DNA of 64,000 nt from Phoronis australis (Eukaryota > Phoronida > Phoronidae). Positions 26,101 to 41,100 of this stretch are shown here, piece after piece; the first letter of the stretch is position 1; every line of letters begins with the position of its first letter. Where the stretch lies: contig NMRA01000486.1 of the NCBI GenBank assembly GCA_002633005.1, positions 121,251 through 185,250 on the forward strand, read 5' to 3'. The notes under the pieces are model-generated. The model did not search any database. It was not told the origin of the DNA and saw only the letters and a list, made by a program, of their open reading frames with translations. The translations under genes and the position numbers were made by a program.

Positions 26101-29100
26101 CTACTGTTGTGCAAAGTTGTTTGTCGGTTCCTGTAAAGGGCGACGTCACTCCATTTATACTTCCTACCACATATCTGGACCAAGAAGCAAACCTCATACC
26201 TCTACAGGAAGTTGTTCTCAACGCCATAGACTCTCTATTCATGGTTTGTTTCCATTTTTTATCAAGTATAGGAATTTTGTATGAAATACGTGTAGAAATG
26301 TGATTAATGCTATCTTTAGGAATGAATTAATGTTTACTTACTGATCTTCACTGCAGATTCTTTACCATGGCTTTGATGTTTAACCATATGGCGCCCTCTA
26401 TAGTCAAAGGAGAGATATTATTCCTCACAGTCAATCTAGTACATGATTTCTCCATCAAACGCAGCCACTGTCTGACAGCATGCTAAATAGTCACCAATGA
26501 AGTTGTCAGAGTTGCCTGTATGATGCGCTGAGGAAAGTAGCCAATTATATTAATGACGTCTGCTTTTGTAAGATTGTTCGCGTTACATTCATGCCCGTTC
26601 ACTTATAACCGAAGTTTGTTGTCTGCTGTTTTTTCATTATTTTGGTAATTCATGGTTTCACTGTGCAGTGATATTTTTGTATAACGTAAGAGCTAGGAGT
26701 CACATCATGGCAAAGGACATTTTTGTGCTCATGAAATTGTTCTGAAACTCATCCACAGCACTTGGCTGTTATACTGTAGGAAATGACCAGAGGAGCAGGC
26801 AGCCAGCAGAACATGTGTCCAGACCTGTTCGACCAACTGTTGATGTTTGTCAGCTATGGAGTCAAGGCGCCATCTTATGGCAAAATTGAAACTAAAACTA
26901 TTGGAGTTGCCAAAGTTGGCCAGGTAGAGTAGTTTGGCGTTAGAAGTATGTCTTGTGTTTTGCAGCACATTAAGTTGTTTTTCTGAATCTTTGGTATATT
27001 AAGATGTTTTTTATCTATTTAGTTGTTAAAAGTTGACGTTTGAAAATTCCATCCTCACCTTTGTAGAAGAGATTGTAAAAGATTTGCTTGTTTTTCCCAG
27101 AGAACACGATGGAAAGGTACATGTCACCTGCCATTTCCTGTGCGCTTCAGTTTTGCTGGGGTTTCTTTCCAGAGTGAAGACTTGTTCATTTTGTGTTACT
27201 ACCGATATCATGACCTTTGTCAATAATTGTAGACCGACTGGGTGACCATGAACTTTGTGCCATTTGCTGAACACTCGCTAGATGTCACCGTCAATCTATA
27301 CAAGCTGATGGCGACGCACGCAACTGTGATCGAACGACGCGTACTACAGAGCATCATTAAGGTAGGTGGCAGCACCTGTTGCATGAATTTTTATAAAGAG
27401 CATGGAAACCAATTCTGGTGTATTCCCAACATCCACAGAGCAAGTTGCTTTGGTCCAGTTTGACACAGGAGCAAACTTGCTGACAAACTTTCTGACAAAA
27501 GTTGGTCAAAAATCACTTGTTCATTGGGTAGCTCTCGCCAGTTATTCAGATAGTCTGATAGAAGTGTTTAAAATATAAACGAGTAACAAGAATTGAATCG
27601 AGTATCTCCTCCATGCGAGTCAAGCATCCAAACCATTCAGTAATGGCAATTGCCCATTGCCAAGCGGTTTAGAGAAACTTATTTAATTAGATTGTACTTC
27701 ACATCCGAAAGTCATGTGGTACCATAAAAATGTGAATTCCCATCCTACCAAAAATACCTCATTTCCCAGTGCTATGAGAGATAGCCCTGTGGATTGATCC
27801 TGTAACATGGCTTCTCATGGGTTCACAGAAAGAAATAACGATCAGACATTCCGATTGGTTGCAAATCGATATTCAAGCTATCCGGTTGGTTGATTTTGAA
27901 AAATGCATCGGTATACAGCTCCATCTACTGAGAATTGCCTGTTTGTGTTTTACGGTTGCTTCAATCACCAGAACAAAATTAAATCAAAGCATTCCACATA
28001 GGTTTGTGTTTTTAGTACACTCAAGATTACATATCAGTCAAGTTTTGTTGCACACGTTTCATTTAGTTTTAACTGTCGCGCTCAAGAAAACCAAAGGAAA
28101 ATTTGCTGCTGAGATACAATGTCCAAACCAAGACATGCGCTTCGGTGCCCACACACGGAGTTCCATGTGTTGTTTGCCATGATTACACAAGGTCACATAT
28201 AGGTGGCGCTGTGACAGCAGGTAACCAAGAAAATGCGCTTTTTGTATAGCAAGAGATTCGTAGGTCATTGATTGTGGCCTTCAATGTCTCTGGATCTTCA
28301 GAGGCCGAGTGTGATGTATGTGCGGGTGGTTTGAAAATACCGTCTTATTTAGGACACAAGGCAAAATAAAAATGGCTGTCCCCTCCAGCCCTATAAAACA
28401 TGCCGCGCCAATGTTTTTGTTTCGTAAGAAAGAAAGATTGGCAAAAGCATTAATTTTGGTTTCTTAGTTTATGGGGCCAAGCATTGGTGGCAAGTCCTAG
28501 GATGCAATGAGATACTTATTGATTTCTAAACCAATCGTAACATCGTCATTGGAACTGTCCATGTAAATGTTTATTACATCATCAAGAGGCAGTCTATTTA
28601 CACAATCCAAATCAACTTTCAACATGTTTTTTACATGGCCATGTAACCTAGGCTGCTTTCAATAAGGCTCATAACTTGCCAGTATAGTAGATAACACTAC
28701 ATGTAGTGTTACGCAAACCCTTGCCAGTTTTTCGAGAGATAGCGTCTGGCCTGAGTATCCAGACTCTTGCAATATGGTTGCTACTGATGGCTGATTGGAT
28801 GGACACTCCAGAGCATTGGATTATGGGAGTACATTGTGCGTAAACTGTCACAATGCTCAGGATTTCCAGTGTCACGTAAGCCAAGAGATCATGAAATACT
28901 ATCTCTCAATTAACTTGTTGTATTGAACGCCCCCTGGTGTACCAGAGGTAGGAAAAGCTGCATGTTAGTCTTCTAAGAACACTGTTTCAGAACAATGATC
29001 ACACTCATAATAATAATTCAAGAAATAACATAAATCATAAATAATGGTCACACACATAAACCTGAGCTTATTTTTTTCTAAGCAAAATAATAATGAAATG

Positions 29101-32100
29101 TTTACTCAGAGAATGGCTAGACATAAGATTTTTCAACAAAGTAGCAGCACTGTCTTAAACCTGATCTAACAACATACAGATATACAGCACTACCCTTTAT
29201 GATTTACAAGTCTAATCTATCATACAAAAATAATAGGTCAAACTAGGTACCTTAAAACTATGGTGTTTTGAGCTAGAACAGTTAGTACTAATATATAGAA
29301 GTGTTAAAACATCTCCTTTCATGTGCCTATTCAAATGACTTTTTTAAGGACAGCAAACATCTAGACACACGCATGACACAGCACAGATTTGTGGGATATG
29401 AGTCCTCTAATTCAAAGTCCATGAAGTGTCACGCAGACGATCGCCTGTTCAGTAACATTGAGCTGCTTGTTTACTCATGACCAAGTGAACTTGTGGCTTG
29501 AATTGCTGTTCAAGTGAAGTGATCTCTACAGATTGTGCGTCTAGGTGGACAGGTGGCGCTGTGATGCCACTACTGTGACAGCAGTTGCACAATCTTTTGT
29601 ATGTAACATGTTTCGCAATATCCCTAAAGAGGTCACTTGTTCTACATTGCTGTTTCACTTCTGGAACACTCCACTTAAATCATTATCTCTTTTTATCTGT
29701 GAATAATGTTAATTTTTACGTTTGTGTTTCAATATTATATTCTAGAAAACAGGTAACTGAGTAACTTACAAACTGTAAATATAATAGACTAGCACACAAT
29801 TTTTATTGTTATCACTAATACTTAAATCTTGCAAGATTTAAACATAGTAAAAACAAAATTTTATACGCACTAATTCTTCACTTACTAAGCACACATTTAG
29901 GTGGACAAATGAACACTCATTTTGTCAAAATTGTGAACAAAACATAAAAATTAAGAAAATTTTAGTCTATCTTGGCTTTAATCTCTAGATGTCATAAAAC
30001 AACTTTTGCTAGAGTTTCCGTTATTTGCAATAAGGTAACTAGCCTATAAACTGATCATTTTGGCAATGATTTTGTGCAAAATAAGCGAGGAATTAATTTA
30101 GTTATCAAGTTGTTCACAAAACTGATAATACCATGCGCTAAACGGAATTGATAGGCATTCCCAATCCTCCTTTACACTACTTGTCTGGTGCTTCTGACTA
30201 TAAGACACAGTGAGTTATATCTAGATGAGAGCTAATTTACATATTCATGGACTTAATGACTAATGCTTCCAGTTTTCCTCTATGTTTCGCCATGACTAAT
30301 GTGTCTCTGCTGATTATGGTGGAACATCGTAACGTAGACAGACAACAACTCTAGAATCATAACAGAGGCAGACAAACTGTAAACTGGATCATTTGTCATT
30401 GTTGCAACTGCTTGACATAGGCACCGAACAAGGGCATGTCAGATGTGTCTGTAACCATGACTTCACGCAATCATCTTCTATGGGTGTAGTCTTTCATCTG
30501 TTCTTTCTATACTTAATAAACTCATCTTGGTAATGTCCTTCGTGTGTAGTATCAATCTATACATAATGAACTCGCATAGCATAGTTGTTCCATCTGTCAT
30601 TTCTATAAATAGTGGTGATCCCGTAACTGAATACTGGCAATAGTTACTGGTGCATTCTGGGAATGTATTATTATGAGTTGTATAGTAGACACCGGAGTTT
30701 CTCAATCTCGCCTCTCAACATTGCCACCTCTGTACGTAACTGAAGGTTCTCCTGATCTAAGAACACTACCCTCATGGCGATCTGTTCCTCCTTCATACGT
30801 CGCGCGTCACGTGACCGTTTGGCTGACTCATTATTCTTCCTCCTCTTGTCCCAGTATTGCGAATCCTTCTGGTCAGTGGGAACCTGTTGTACCCTCTTCT
30901 TGGGGGGCATTTTAAACCCTTCCTGGTCACTCTCTTGTCTGCTGGACGATGACACTGGCGACCCAGTCTCGTTTTGATCGTGACTATTATCGTTTGGCTC
31001 CATCTGGTGATGGCTTGTGGTACTGGGATGTGAGAGGGTTTCTGGGCTGATTGAGTTCACCATGGGTTTCTGCATGACAGCCGATTGATGGTTGGAAGAG
31101 AGGTTGCGTGGAAGATGCATGTTAAGCATCTCGTGTGATGACCCATGGTCAATGACTGACTGCTGCAATAGAAAATTTAACTGAAATGTAGTACTTTGTA
31201 AGAGCGACCCCCCTGAGTTGAAATGTTTTTTACATTTAGTCAGCTGCACTTACCTGGATGCTTACCACAAGTTTGGTGCCCATTATTCAGTTGAGAAGAC
31301 TGCTTCTCAAAATCTCAGACCCCTGTGGCTATTACAATTTTTTTTCTAACATATTTATATCACGCTACTTATTTTTACTTAAAAAATGCTAAAAATGTTC
31401 ATTTATTCGCCAGACTGTGTGCTAAATTGGAGATTATATCATTTGTGCGTGGCCGTGTAGTGAGCATGTAATAAGACTTTATAAACACCAGCTCACCTGC
31501 ATGTATGCTGGCAGGGTCATGGCATGTTGGTTGGTATAGAAGCCGGTTGGGCGGGGCTCAGGTGTGTTGCCGAACGACTTGAATGGTCTGCTGTAGTCTC
31601 TCTGCATGCTGACACTGTTGTAGATGAGCATAGCTTGACGTTGGCTTTAACAGGAAGTAGTCACTGGGCAGCAGCCATATTGGCAAGTGACATCACTGGA
31701 ACCAGAACACCATATCATCCTGACAGTCACAACTAAACACAGTCAACCATTTGTGTACCATAAAAAGTCCTTAATTTCTGACACCACAGAATTCTAGTTC
31801 CTTGAGTATTTGTCATCTTTTTTTTAATTTCTGAAGTAAAAGCAAATGTTATAATCAAGGAATGTTGACTATAATTGTTTGCGATCTCAAAAATGTGCCT
31901 TTCTCCTAAGTCATAAACCATTTAAAAGTGCACTGTGTATATGGTGGTGTAACCCTGTTAACTGTAAGAATTTTTTATTCAGTACCTTTAAGGGAAATAA
32001 TCATTCTGTGAATATAAAGGTAAAACTGTCCATGTAATCTGAAAACACAAAGAATTAACATTAAAATCTTTCTGGTAGTTCAAACATTAACATTTTAAAC

Positions 32101-35100
32101 TTGAGTTTGTGACCAGTATAAAACATTTCATCACCAGCCTTTGCAGCCAGTCAACCTCTCAGTCATTGACATCATGGTCGTGTAACATACATCCCCCTCA
32201 TTATACTCTAGCCCTCCTGGTGGCTAGTTGGTCATTAATAAATCATGACTAGTAACAGTTCAGTCTAAGTCAGTCTAAATGATCAACCACTTGAGACTCT
32301 GTCCCATTGTCTCCTCTATTTGAAAGGAAAACAGTTGAAAGCCATGGAAGTCAATTAAACTGGTTACTAGGGCAACACCTCATTTAGGCGTGACCTGGAC
32401 CCAAACCAAGAGCGGCCTCTAGTGCATGTAGCTCTCAGATTGAGACATGAAAATAAGACAATTGAATGAAGCAGCCTTACGGTCATAATTTTAAAGGAGC
32501 GGGTACGCCCATGAAAGGCGGGTACTGCCATGAAAGGCGGGTACTGCCATGAAAGGCAGGTACTGTCATGAAAGATGCATGCGAGACATAGTTCTCAGAA
32601 GGGTGTTTCATAACGAGTTTTCCTGGCTGAAGAGTCCACTTAGGAGTTCGAAACTACAAAAGGTTTCTTTTGTAGCCAAAAATCCACTCATTTTTGACAG
32701 CATTATACCTGTTCTTCTATAATTTCAAGCTTAAATTAAACACCAAGAATCTCTTCAAAAGGGTTAGATTCATGGGATATTAAAACAATATTTCTGGAAC
32801 ATAAACCTACACAAGGCTGACTCTTTCATGTAAACTCTCTACAAATGGGTCCCATCTTTGAGCACACTCTAAATTACTGGGTATCCCTAATTTTCCAGCT
32901 TCACCCGCCCCCCGCCCCCCTCAAAAACATAGCAGCATTCTTCTTAGGCATACTGGCCACTTTCCTTTGTTCATGCGCATTACTTAGCTTACTGACTCCT
33001 ATTGTGCTTGCTCACCAATTAGCTCTCTGTCTGCACCAGGCCTTAAGTAGTGTGTCAACAGCTGACTTTCAAAGTAGCCATGCCAATTTGAAATTCACTA
33101 ACCCGCCAGACGGCGATCAGGTTTTTGGTGGACAAGTGCCACCTACAGATCCCATGTAATGCGGAGGGAGGTTTCAACCTACTGGTATAAAATGCGTTTT
33201 AACACCTTCCTGACATTATAATGCCGACAGATTTCCACTGCTGTGTGGTGTGGTGTACTTCTGGCTTACGGAAAAAGGTACCTTTTGAAATGTCAATGGA
33301 TGAACAAGAACATCATGTTCATACATTTCTTACTGCGAAGAAATGTGCGCAACAAAGCCAGTGGCTGCGGCCGATAAACCGGGAGAATTTCGATCCCAGC
33401 AGGGGTTAAAAAGCTAAAATAAACTAGTGAATTTTAGCTATTTGAACAATGGGGGGGACTGAAGGTGACTTGCATTCACCTACATTTAAATTAATGAACT
33501 GCTATGTAGTAATTGAATTTCTGTCCAACAAATCTGAGTTGGGATCAATCAGAAGACACTTTCATGCCCTTGTTACTCTAGAGAGCATCAATACGAAAAG
33601 TCCCCGATACCACCTCCGTGAATTCTACATCAAACGGCTCTTCAAAGGGGTTTTCACCAGACATTTATGGAGGGCAAGAGTCTGATATAACGTGCCCATG
33701 TTTTGAGAACCAGTTGTTGCCCGTTATTCAGTGGAGAAAACTAGTTTGCAAAATGCGGGCACTTTATATCCGATTATTACCCTTATGTTACTCTACACTG
33801 ACAACATAAACCTATTCAAAGCACTCTTTATATATATAGTAGTATATCAACTGGATTGTGCAAATTAATTTGCTTCATTTAATTTTATTTAGACATGTGC
33901 ATTAATTCGTAAGTTATCGTCTGCTCTTCTAAAGCAGTGTTTCCCTTACAGCATGGCCTAATGCATCACAGGTTTTTATTGATTTTGACTTACCACTGGT
34001 CAACACCTGACAACTTGGAATCTTTTTCAGCAGAGTCTCGTGCTGAAACTGGTTGCATTGGCGAACAAGCTTTCCATCCTTAACCAATCAGTGATGTATC
34101 AGAACAAGAAATGTAATTGGTCAAGGTCAATGCTCTGTGTGTGATACTGTTTGGGAGTGTTGCTTGAGTAACAGTTGTACATATGTTTGACTATCAGCTT
34201 CATCACGCACCATCACTCTGTTCTGGTCCCTGAATGATGGTAACAGTTGTCAGGGTTTTGTCAAAAAAGATATACAGTAAATCGTATTTTGTATACTTTC
34301 CAATTGCTTTTCTCTTTTCTAAAGGTTATATTTCTATAAAATTGGATCAATTCGTATGACATGACTATTTTTTTTTTGAAGAATTGAAATGTGATGAATT
34401 TTGGACACTCTATGTGTGTGGTGAATTCATTACCCATCTTGATAAGCAAATGTTCCTGTAGGCAGTAGCACATCCTAATCCATTCTGTACACAAGACAAT
34501 TTGCTACAAATTACACTTAACCCTCTCTAGATGGACATCTTTGGAAACAGTTGCAATCTTTAAATCTGTAAAACTCTAACAAATATTCGGAGGATCTACG
34601 TAGTTACTGAACAGTTCTTCATTATGTCAATGAAACTGAGAACAGATGAGGTCACCAGACATGCCCAAAGGAGGCTGCACAGACAGGGACGGTCTAATGT
34701 TCCTCCAGACCCTCAGTTCAGTGGGTTGCTGTCTCTTCATTCATGAAGGCATCCTATATTTATCTTTAAAAAAAGACTCTGTGTATTGATTAATATTATA
34801 ACTCATTGATTGGGCGTCTTACTGAGATAAAAAACATGAAAATTCCCAGAGTCGATTTGCCAATAAATAATTCATAATTATGCGACTGTCGTGGGTGCCT
34901 ATTGTCAACATCTTTGTCTGTGGATGTCCGGCCGTTCGCTGCTTTGTCACCTAAACCCCTTACAGGATCTTAATGAGATTTTACGGATGTGGTCCTATGA
35001 AATTGACGACATGAAAAAAAATCTTGGACTGATTCGACTTTTGCAGTGTCCTCAAATGGCAATATTATTAGTTTACATTTGTTTTATCTTGTAGTTTCTT

Positions 35101-38100
35101 GATAGATTTTCATGAAATTTTGCAAATGGATTTTATTAAGGCAGCAACAATACCTTCCCATTTGACCTTTACCGCGCCACCTGGGGGGCATTTTAAAAAT
35201 TTTCAAATCCATTTTTGACGTCTGCTTCCCTGTCAGCCAAAACGCTAAGAGGATCATTGGGAAAATTAGTAGATGTGAAGACTGTGGTTAACTCTTTCTG
35301 TCGAAAATGATCTGCCATAAATCACTCAAAAATGTCCAGAAAGTATCATGACCTGGTGTTGATGAATAACACTGCATAATGTGGGATACGCCCCCAAGGT
35401 ACGTCATTAGTGCAAAGGTCTCCTAGTTGCAGAATTTTTTCTCTTCACATTTACAAACTGTCAGTGAATACAACTGCACTTTGTTTAATGTAGGTGTTGT
35501 TCAAATAGCATTGTCATTTAGTTCCTGCTATACATTAGCATAGGTAGGAGCATGCAAATACATCTTTAAGGATAAAATGATGCCGTGCCATTTCCAGATG
35601 GATTCGGTATATTTTTGTGCCACCCTGAAGCCATTTTTTCATGTGCATTTTTCGACGTCTGCCTCATTATCCACCGAACTGCTCAAAGGTTGTGTTCCTG
35701 ATCGAAAGAGCGTAGACCATGACTGACATTGGTTCATTATGAAACTAATAAGACAACTGGAAGCGTACCGATTGAGGGACAGTTGTGGACCCATTTCAAC
35801 ACTCCACATTGCTCTTATTAACTGTTCACTTATCAATTAAATATGCAAAATTGGTTGTATACACGACACATCATTGTTAACAATCTTTATTTTGTTCCAT
35901 TCGTATCTTCAGAACAAAGTTCGACACTCAACAGAACATTGGTATTGCAACTGATCAACTGATTAATTGGCATTTATGACAATTCTCCACTTCAGTCAAA
36001 CAAAAATAATTTTCCGAAATTGTCACATTTCTATTTTGCAAAGGCTTATTGTCAACTTTACCAAATGTTTTCAGACTCTGTACTACAAGCCATGCTGGTA
36101 TGATAGTAAAACTTTCTAAATTGATAGTTTTGTAGCAAACTTAAAGAAAATCAAATTAGTTGTCCGAGAGTGCGCGGAATGTGTGCAGAATTGCCGTATT
36201 TTGAAGTTCAGTATGCGATTGGTCAAATATTGAGAGAAAAGTGACTCGCAGTTATAGTATGAATTTATTTAATGCATCATATGAACTCCATATTTACAAT
36301 GAGTTTGAGGATAGAAGCATTCAAGCTACATGCTCTTCCTAACAATGTTAATAGAACTGAGCTGAGGCCACACACTTCCTAACAATGTTAATAGAACTGA
36401 GCTGAGGCCACAACCCCAAACCGTATGAGGTAGTCTGGCTGCAAAGTTGAACACAGTATGAACTCGGCTGTAGTTTTAGCACATCAGATGAGTCAACACA
36501 ATACTATCTTCCACTACCCACTTTGTACCTCAGATAATAATCGGAGAAAATGGGAAAACCACAAACACCAGTTTGCTTATGCACAGATCATAAATAAACA
36601 ACAAGTATTAGATTTTTTGGCCGTTTGCTATCGTTGGCCAGGTTATATAAAAGTCAACCACCTGTGGTATCACTTGCACTACATTACACACCACTGATAC
36701 CTATTATGAGGTGATAGTCACCAGCTAGCCATGGATTATTACTTGACTCGAGCCACCCAGGCATCCGATGTCCCTTTTCATGCTTTGACCAATTACACGC
36801 TGTAGAAACCATAAACTCCTGATGGTGCAGTGCAAACAAAATAAGCAGATGATGACAAAATATCAAAGCAGATAAGAGATGGAAAATATCGGAAGGAAAT
36901 AAACGGTGGTCATATAATAAAACAAATATTGACTGATCTCTCTGGCATATGACCTCATATATACCATCACCCTCAGGCAACATTGCTCCGCCACGTTTCA
37001 TGACCTCATGTCACATTCTGGATCTATCCATCTATATTTGTATTAAAAGTTTACAGGCATACATTATCAATGTACACCATTACAGTACTTAAAGTAAATC
37101 CACGCGTTAACATTTCTAGCAATTATGTGTTCAGGTTTTATGAAAGACTTGGAAAGGAATACATTTGTAGGTTGATACTTGGTGTACTCATGAACATTGA
37201 CTATTTTTGATTGCCATAATAACAACCATTGCTAATTATAAACAGAGGTGGGTCAGCTATGTCTTAAATTATTAACAGGAAGTTTACTTTTGGTATTTAC
37301 ATTGTAGCTCATTTAATAACATGAATAATGAAATCCACATTTGCCAATCTATTAAAAATCTGTTTCAAGGCCTTTTCATACTGACTTAACTCTGGTCTGA
37401 GTGGAGCATTTACGTAAAGTGCGAAGTTAACCGAACCGTTCATACTGGCTTCGGTAATTAACGGACTTCGAAGTGAACGGTAGGCGGTCTTCGAAACAAT
37501 CACATAGTAGCGCTACATGCTAAGATTTTTTTAATGTGACAATTAGAGAACATTTAAGTGTGCTAATTGACAAAAAAAATTAATTTTAATTCGATTGGTG
37601 ATTATTAGAGCAAAATTTAAGCAACTATTAGTAGCGACACTACCCTGTAACTGTTGACGATAACAGTGGCACTGGCGATAACTTCGATAGGACCGAAGTT
37701 GACCATTCATACTGCACCGCACCGTCAATGTTCCGCTCTTAAATCCACCTGTTTACTGCAGTTTTAACTGGCGCTGTTAACTTCAATCCAGGACCGAAGT
37801 TAAGCGTTCATACTGACTGCAACTCCCCCAAAACATTGACGTGTCGACGTTAGTATGAAAGGCCCTTGAGTTTGTGGTAGTACAATTCAGAAATGTTAGG
37901 TCCAGTAATTTAGTATCCCAATTCTACAGTTTCTCGCACATTGACGTGGACACAACTGAGTCGAGTGTTGACCCTACAGTTGCAGCGCATGGATCCATGG
38001 ATGGGTGGTACGCTGATAACTTGATTTAGTGCCGAATATTTTACTTGACCTGATTGTCACAGTGTGTGGCTTTAAATGCCAGTATAAAAATCTCCAAACC

Positions 38101-41100
38101 TCTCGTCTGTCCTAAGCCACAACGCTCATAATATATTAAAATGTCTTTCATCCAAACTTCAGCACTTACAAAAACTTGAGATACACCAATATCACCTTGT
38201 CAGAAACACTGTCAGGGAGTCCCGCAACCTAATAAATACCGTGACCCGAGTGTCACCTGGTGTTAGTGTTCAGGCATTATAAAGCAAATACCTGTATTCC
38301 TCAATCTTCTTCCTAAACATCACCACCTGTGTACGTAGCTGAAGATTTTCTTGCTCCAGGTAAACCACTCTCATCGCGATCTGTTCTTCTTTCATACGCC
38401 GTGCGTCACGTGACCGTTTTGCGGACTCATTATTCTTCCGCCTTTTTTCCCAGTATGAGGAATCCCTTTGGTCTGGGGCAACCTGATGTGGTCTTTTCTT
38501 AGGTGGCATCTTAAACTCATCCTCGCCTTCTGATTGGCAAACGGGTGGCGGTGATGACGATGAGATAGAATTTTGCGGTTCCAGTTTCACATCCTCATCA
38601 CTGGTGCTTTCTATGGGGTTACCATTGTGATCCTCTTCGGTGGCAGTGCTGCGATTAGGCATGGAGTCAGATATGTCTGTAAGGTGTTCCGATGTTGGCT
38701 TCATCTCACTAGTGCTGTGTTGGCTTAAGCCAGGACCTATGCTCATGGGTAGACCCATAATGCTAGTGTTCGTAGGTGGAGCCACTTGCTCAGTCGTCTG
38801 CTGCAAGAAAGTAATCAACAGCCTTGTTCTCTATGATCACTGCACGTGCTTGGTGATTTTGACAGAAGCTTGAGTGACAGTGTTTACAAAATCTTAGGTT
38901 TGAATTGGCAATTATGGTCTTGAAATTTGGGCTGTATTCTGTTAGTGCTAGGCATTCCTGAGACAGTAGAGCAATAAGTCTTTGCTTGTGCTATGAAAAC
39001 TAAATTTTCTTACATTATTCAACTGCCTCCTTTACTAAGAAGGCCTAGAATCTTTGGATATCTACACTTGCTGAGTCTCCAAAATACTTGTGATACACTT
39101 TTACTCTACGTCGAATAACTGCATTTACATTTAGTATTAAGTTGAAAGTTGATTTGAATACATTTGTGACATCCACCTTCCTGAAAATAATAACCTATTA
39201 CATTGATTATGTAATAAAATTATTTATTAAATGAACAAAATGTTTTCACGCACCTGTAAATATGGTGACATGGCATAGTTTCCATAGAACGGTATCGGAA
39301 GATTTGATGATGTGTGTGAATAACACTTGAATGGTCGCTCAAAGTCACGTTGCATGCTGGGAGGAAAGTGTGTTAGCATAGCTCGACCAAAAAAGTCTTC
39401 TTTGTAGTCCGTTTCTTCATAAACCCTACGCGTAGGTGCATGCGAGTCTGGAAATCCAAATATGAATGTTTCACTTGGGAGCTGAGAGTTTTTGACAGAA
39501 CATTGTGGACAGACAATGCACAGTTGCTTCAATAACCACCAGACTGGTTTATACTCTTCTTATGCAGTGCTTATCTGGTTACCGCAACCAACGTGTTGGA
39601 TTGAGGTGCTGTGTAGAGAAAGTAAATACACCGTAAGAGCTAGTTAAGAGACAGAAGTAGAGACAGAGCGAGACGAGAGAGTGTTAACATTGTAATTTAG
39701 TGGTGCACCTACCATAAACCTGACCGTGAAATGATTTTTTTTATTTCAGTGTATTATAGGTTAAATTTATGAACTAGTGTGACGCACGTTTAACATTGAA
39801 TTCATTTGAATTGGATCATTGCTTGTACGCTTAACTTGTAGCATGTAGCAACGATCATCTTGTGTCAATAAAAATGTTTTAATTAACTGATTTTAAAAGT
39901 CATAATGTCTTTTAAATTATTACGTAAAATGCTATGAACTTTCAGCTGGCGGTTTGTTTAGTCAAAAGTGCCAGACTATTTCAGTCTCACTTCAGCGTGT
40001 CAGTATCAGGCAAGTCTCTGAGAATATATCCACATCTCCAGCTTATTAAATAATTTGTTTGAATTATTGATGGACAGTGATGTGCTAACAATTGGTTGAA
40101 CAAATTTTATTTAGTAACAAACCGGAAAGGTGAGACAATTTCAGACCGAAGTCTTAACATCAGTGTGCAGGAAACATCAGCCACAAACTTCCCAATTATC
40201 AGTTAGAGTGGACACAGCTTCACACAACATGACCAGTAATTAGAAGTTTAGATTCTGTGACAAGTACTTCTTGATTATGAGGTAAACATGTAAAGTACAG
40301 TAGATTTTAAAAAGCTGACAAATTCCATTAAAATTAGTCGGTTTCGTCAAAGTTATAGCAAAAACAACCCAACAACAAGGAATGAGGAATAAAATGAGGA
40401 CTGCAATACTAGGAGTTATTTGAAATTAACCCGAAATTTTTGCGTTGAAATTTTGCCAATTTGCAACTAGAAGAAATGGCATCCAGTGTTTATGGACAAG
40501 TGCTAAAGAAACTTTTTTATAACGGATTTTTAGTGATTTAATTTCTAAACATTATTTGCTTCAATTTCCATTTTTAACCTACACACACACAGATACAAAG
40601 TCGGCACTTCATACCATCACTACAGGGTGTAGCTTCTTACCCATCCAGTGTTATGAAGATGTTAGATTTTAAGAGACAAGCCTCCCCCCTGAGTTGTCAT
40701 ACTATTTCCAGCACTTTCAAATCGACACTTCTTCCCTTATTTCACACAAAAATGATTACCAAAATGGTTGTTTTTCCATTTTTGAAAAGGCTGGTTACCT
40801 TTTGCAAATAATAAGAATTTCATCAAACATCCTTTTGAGACATTACACACTACAAGCCATGTTTGTAATGGTCTTAATCTTTTCTTTGTGGAGAAATTTA
40901 ATAACATTGAATTTCACGTGTCAACCATATTGTGTGCTAACTGAGTGGAGAAATACCATTTCCTTGTTTGTTACTTTCAATAAGCTGCAATCAACAAGGA
41001 CCAATGTTTTTATGTTACCATATGGGCATAATTACCAGTTGAGAATTCTGCCTGTTTAACCAACAGTTTACAGTTTGTTATCTCACTCCTATGTGCGAAA

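Noticed and set aside
27033-27118. Possible extra MON2 exon (open frame before GAAAG|GTACAT)
   Set aside because: No clear acceptor in the right phase and no match to MON2; exons g and h already join in phase. A micro-exon remains possible.
40694-41059. 121-codon frame
   Set aside because: AT-rich, no recognisable domain, no conserved neighbours or splice context.
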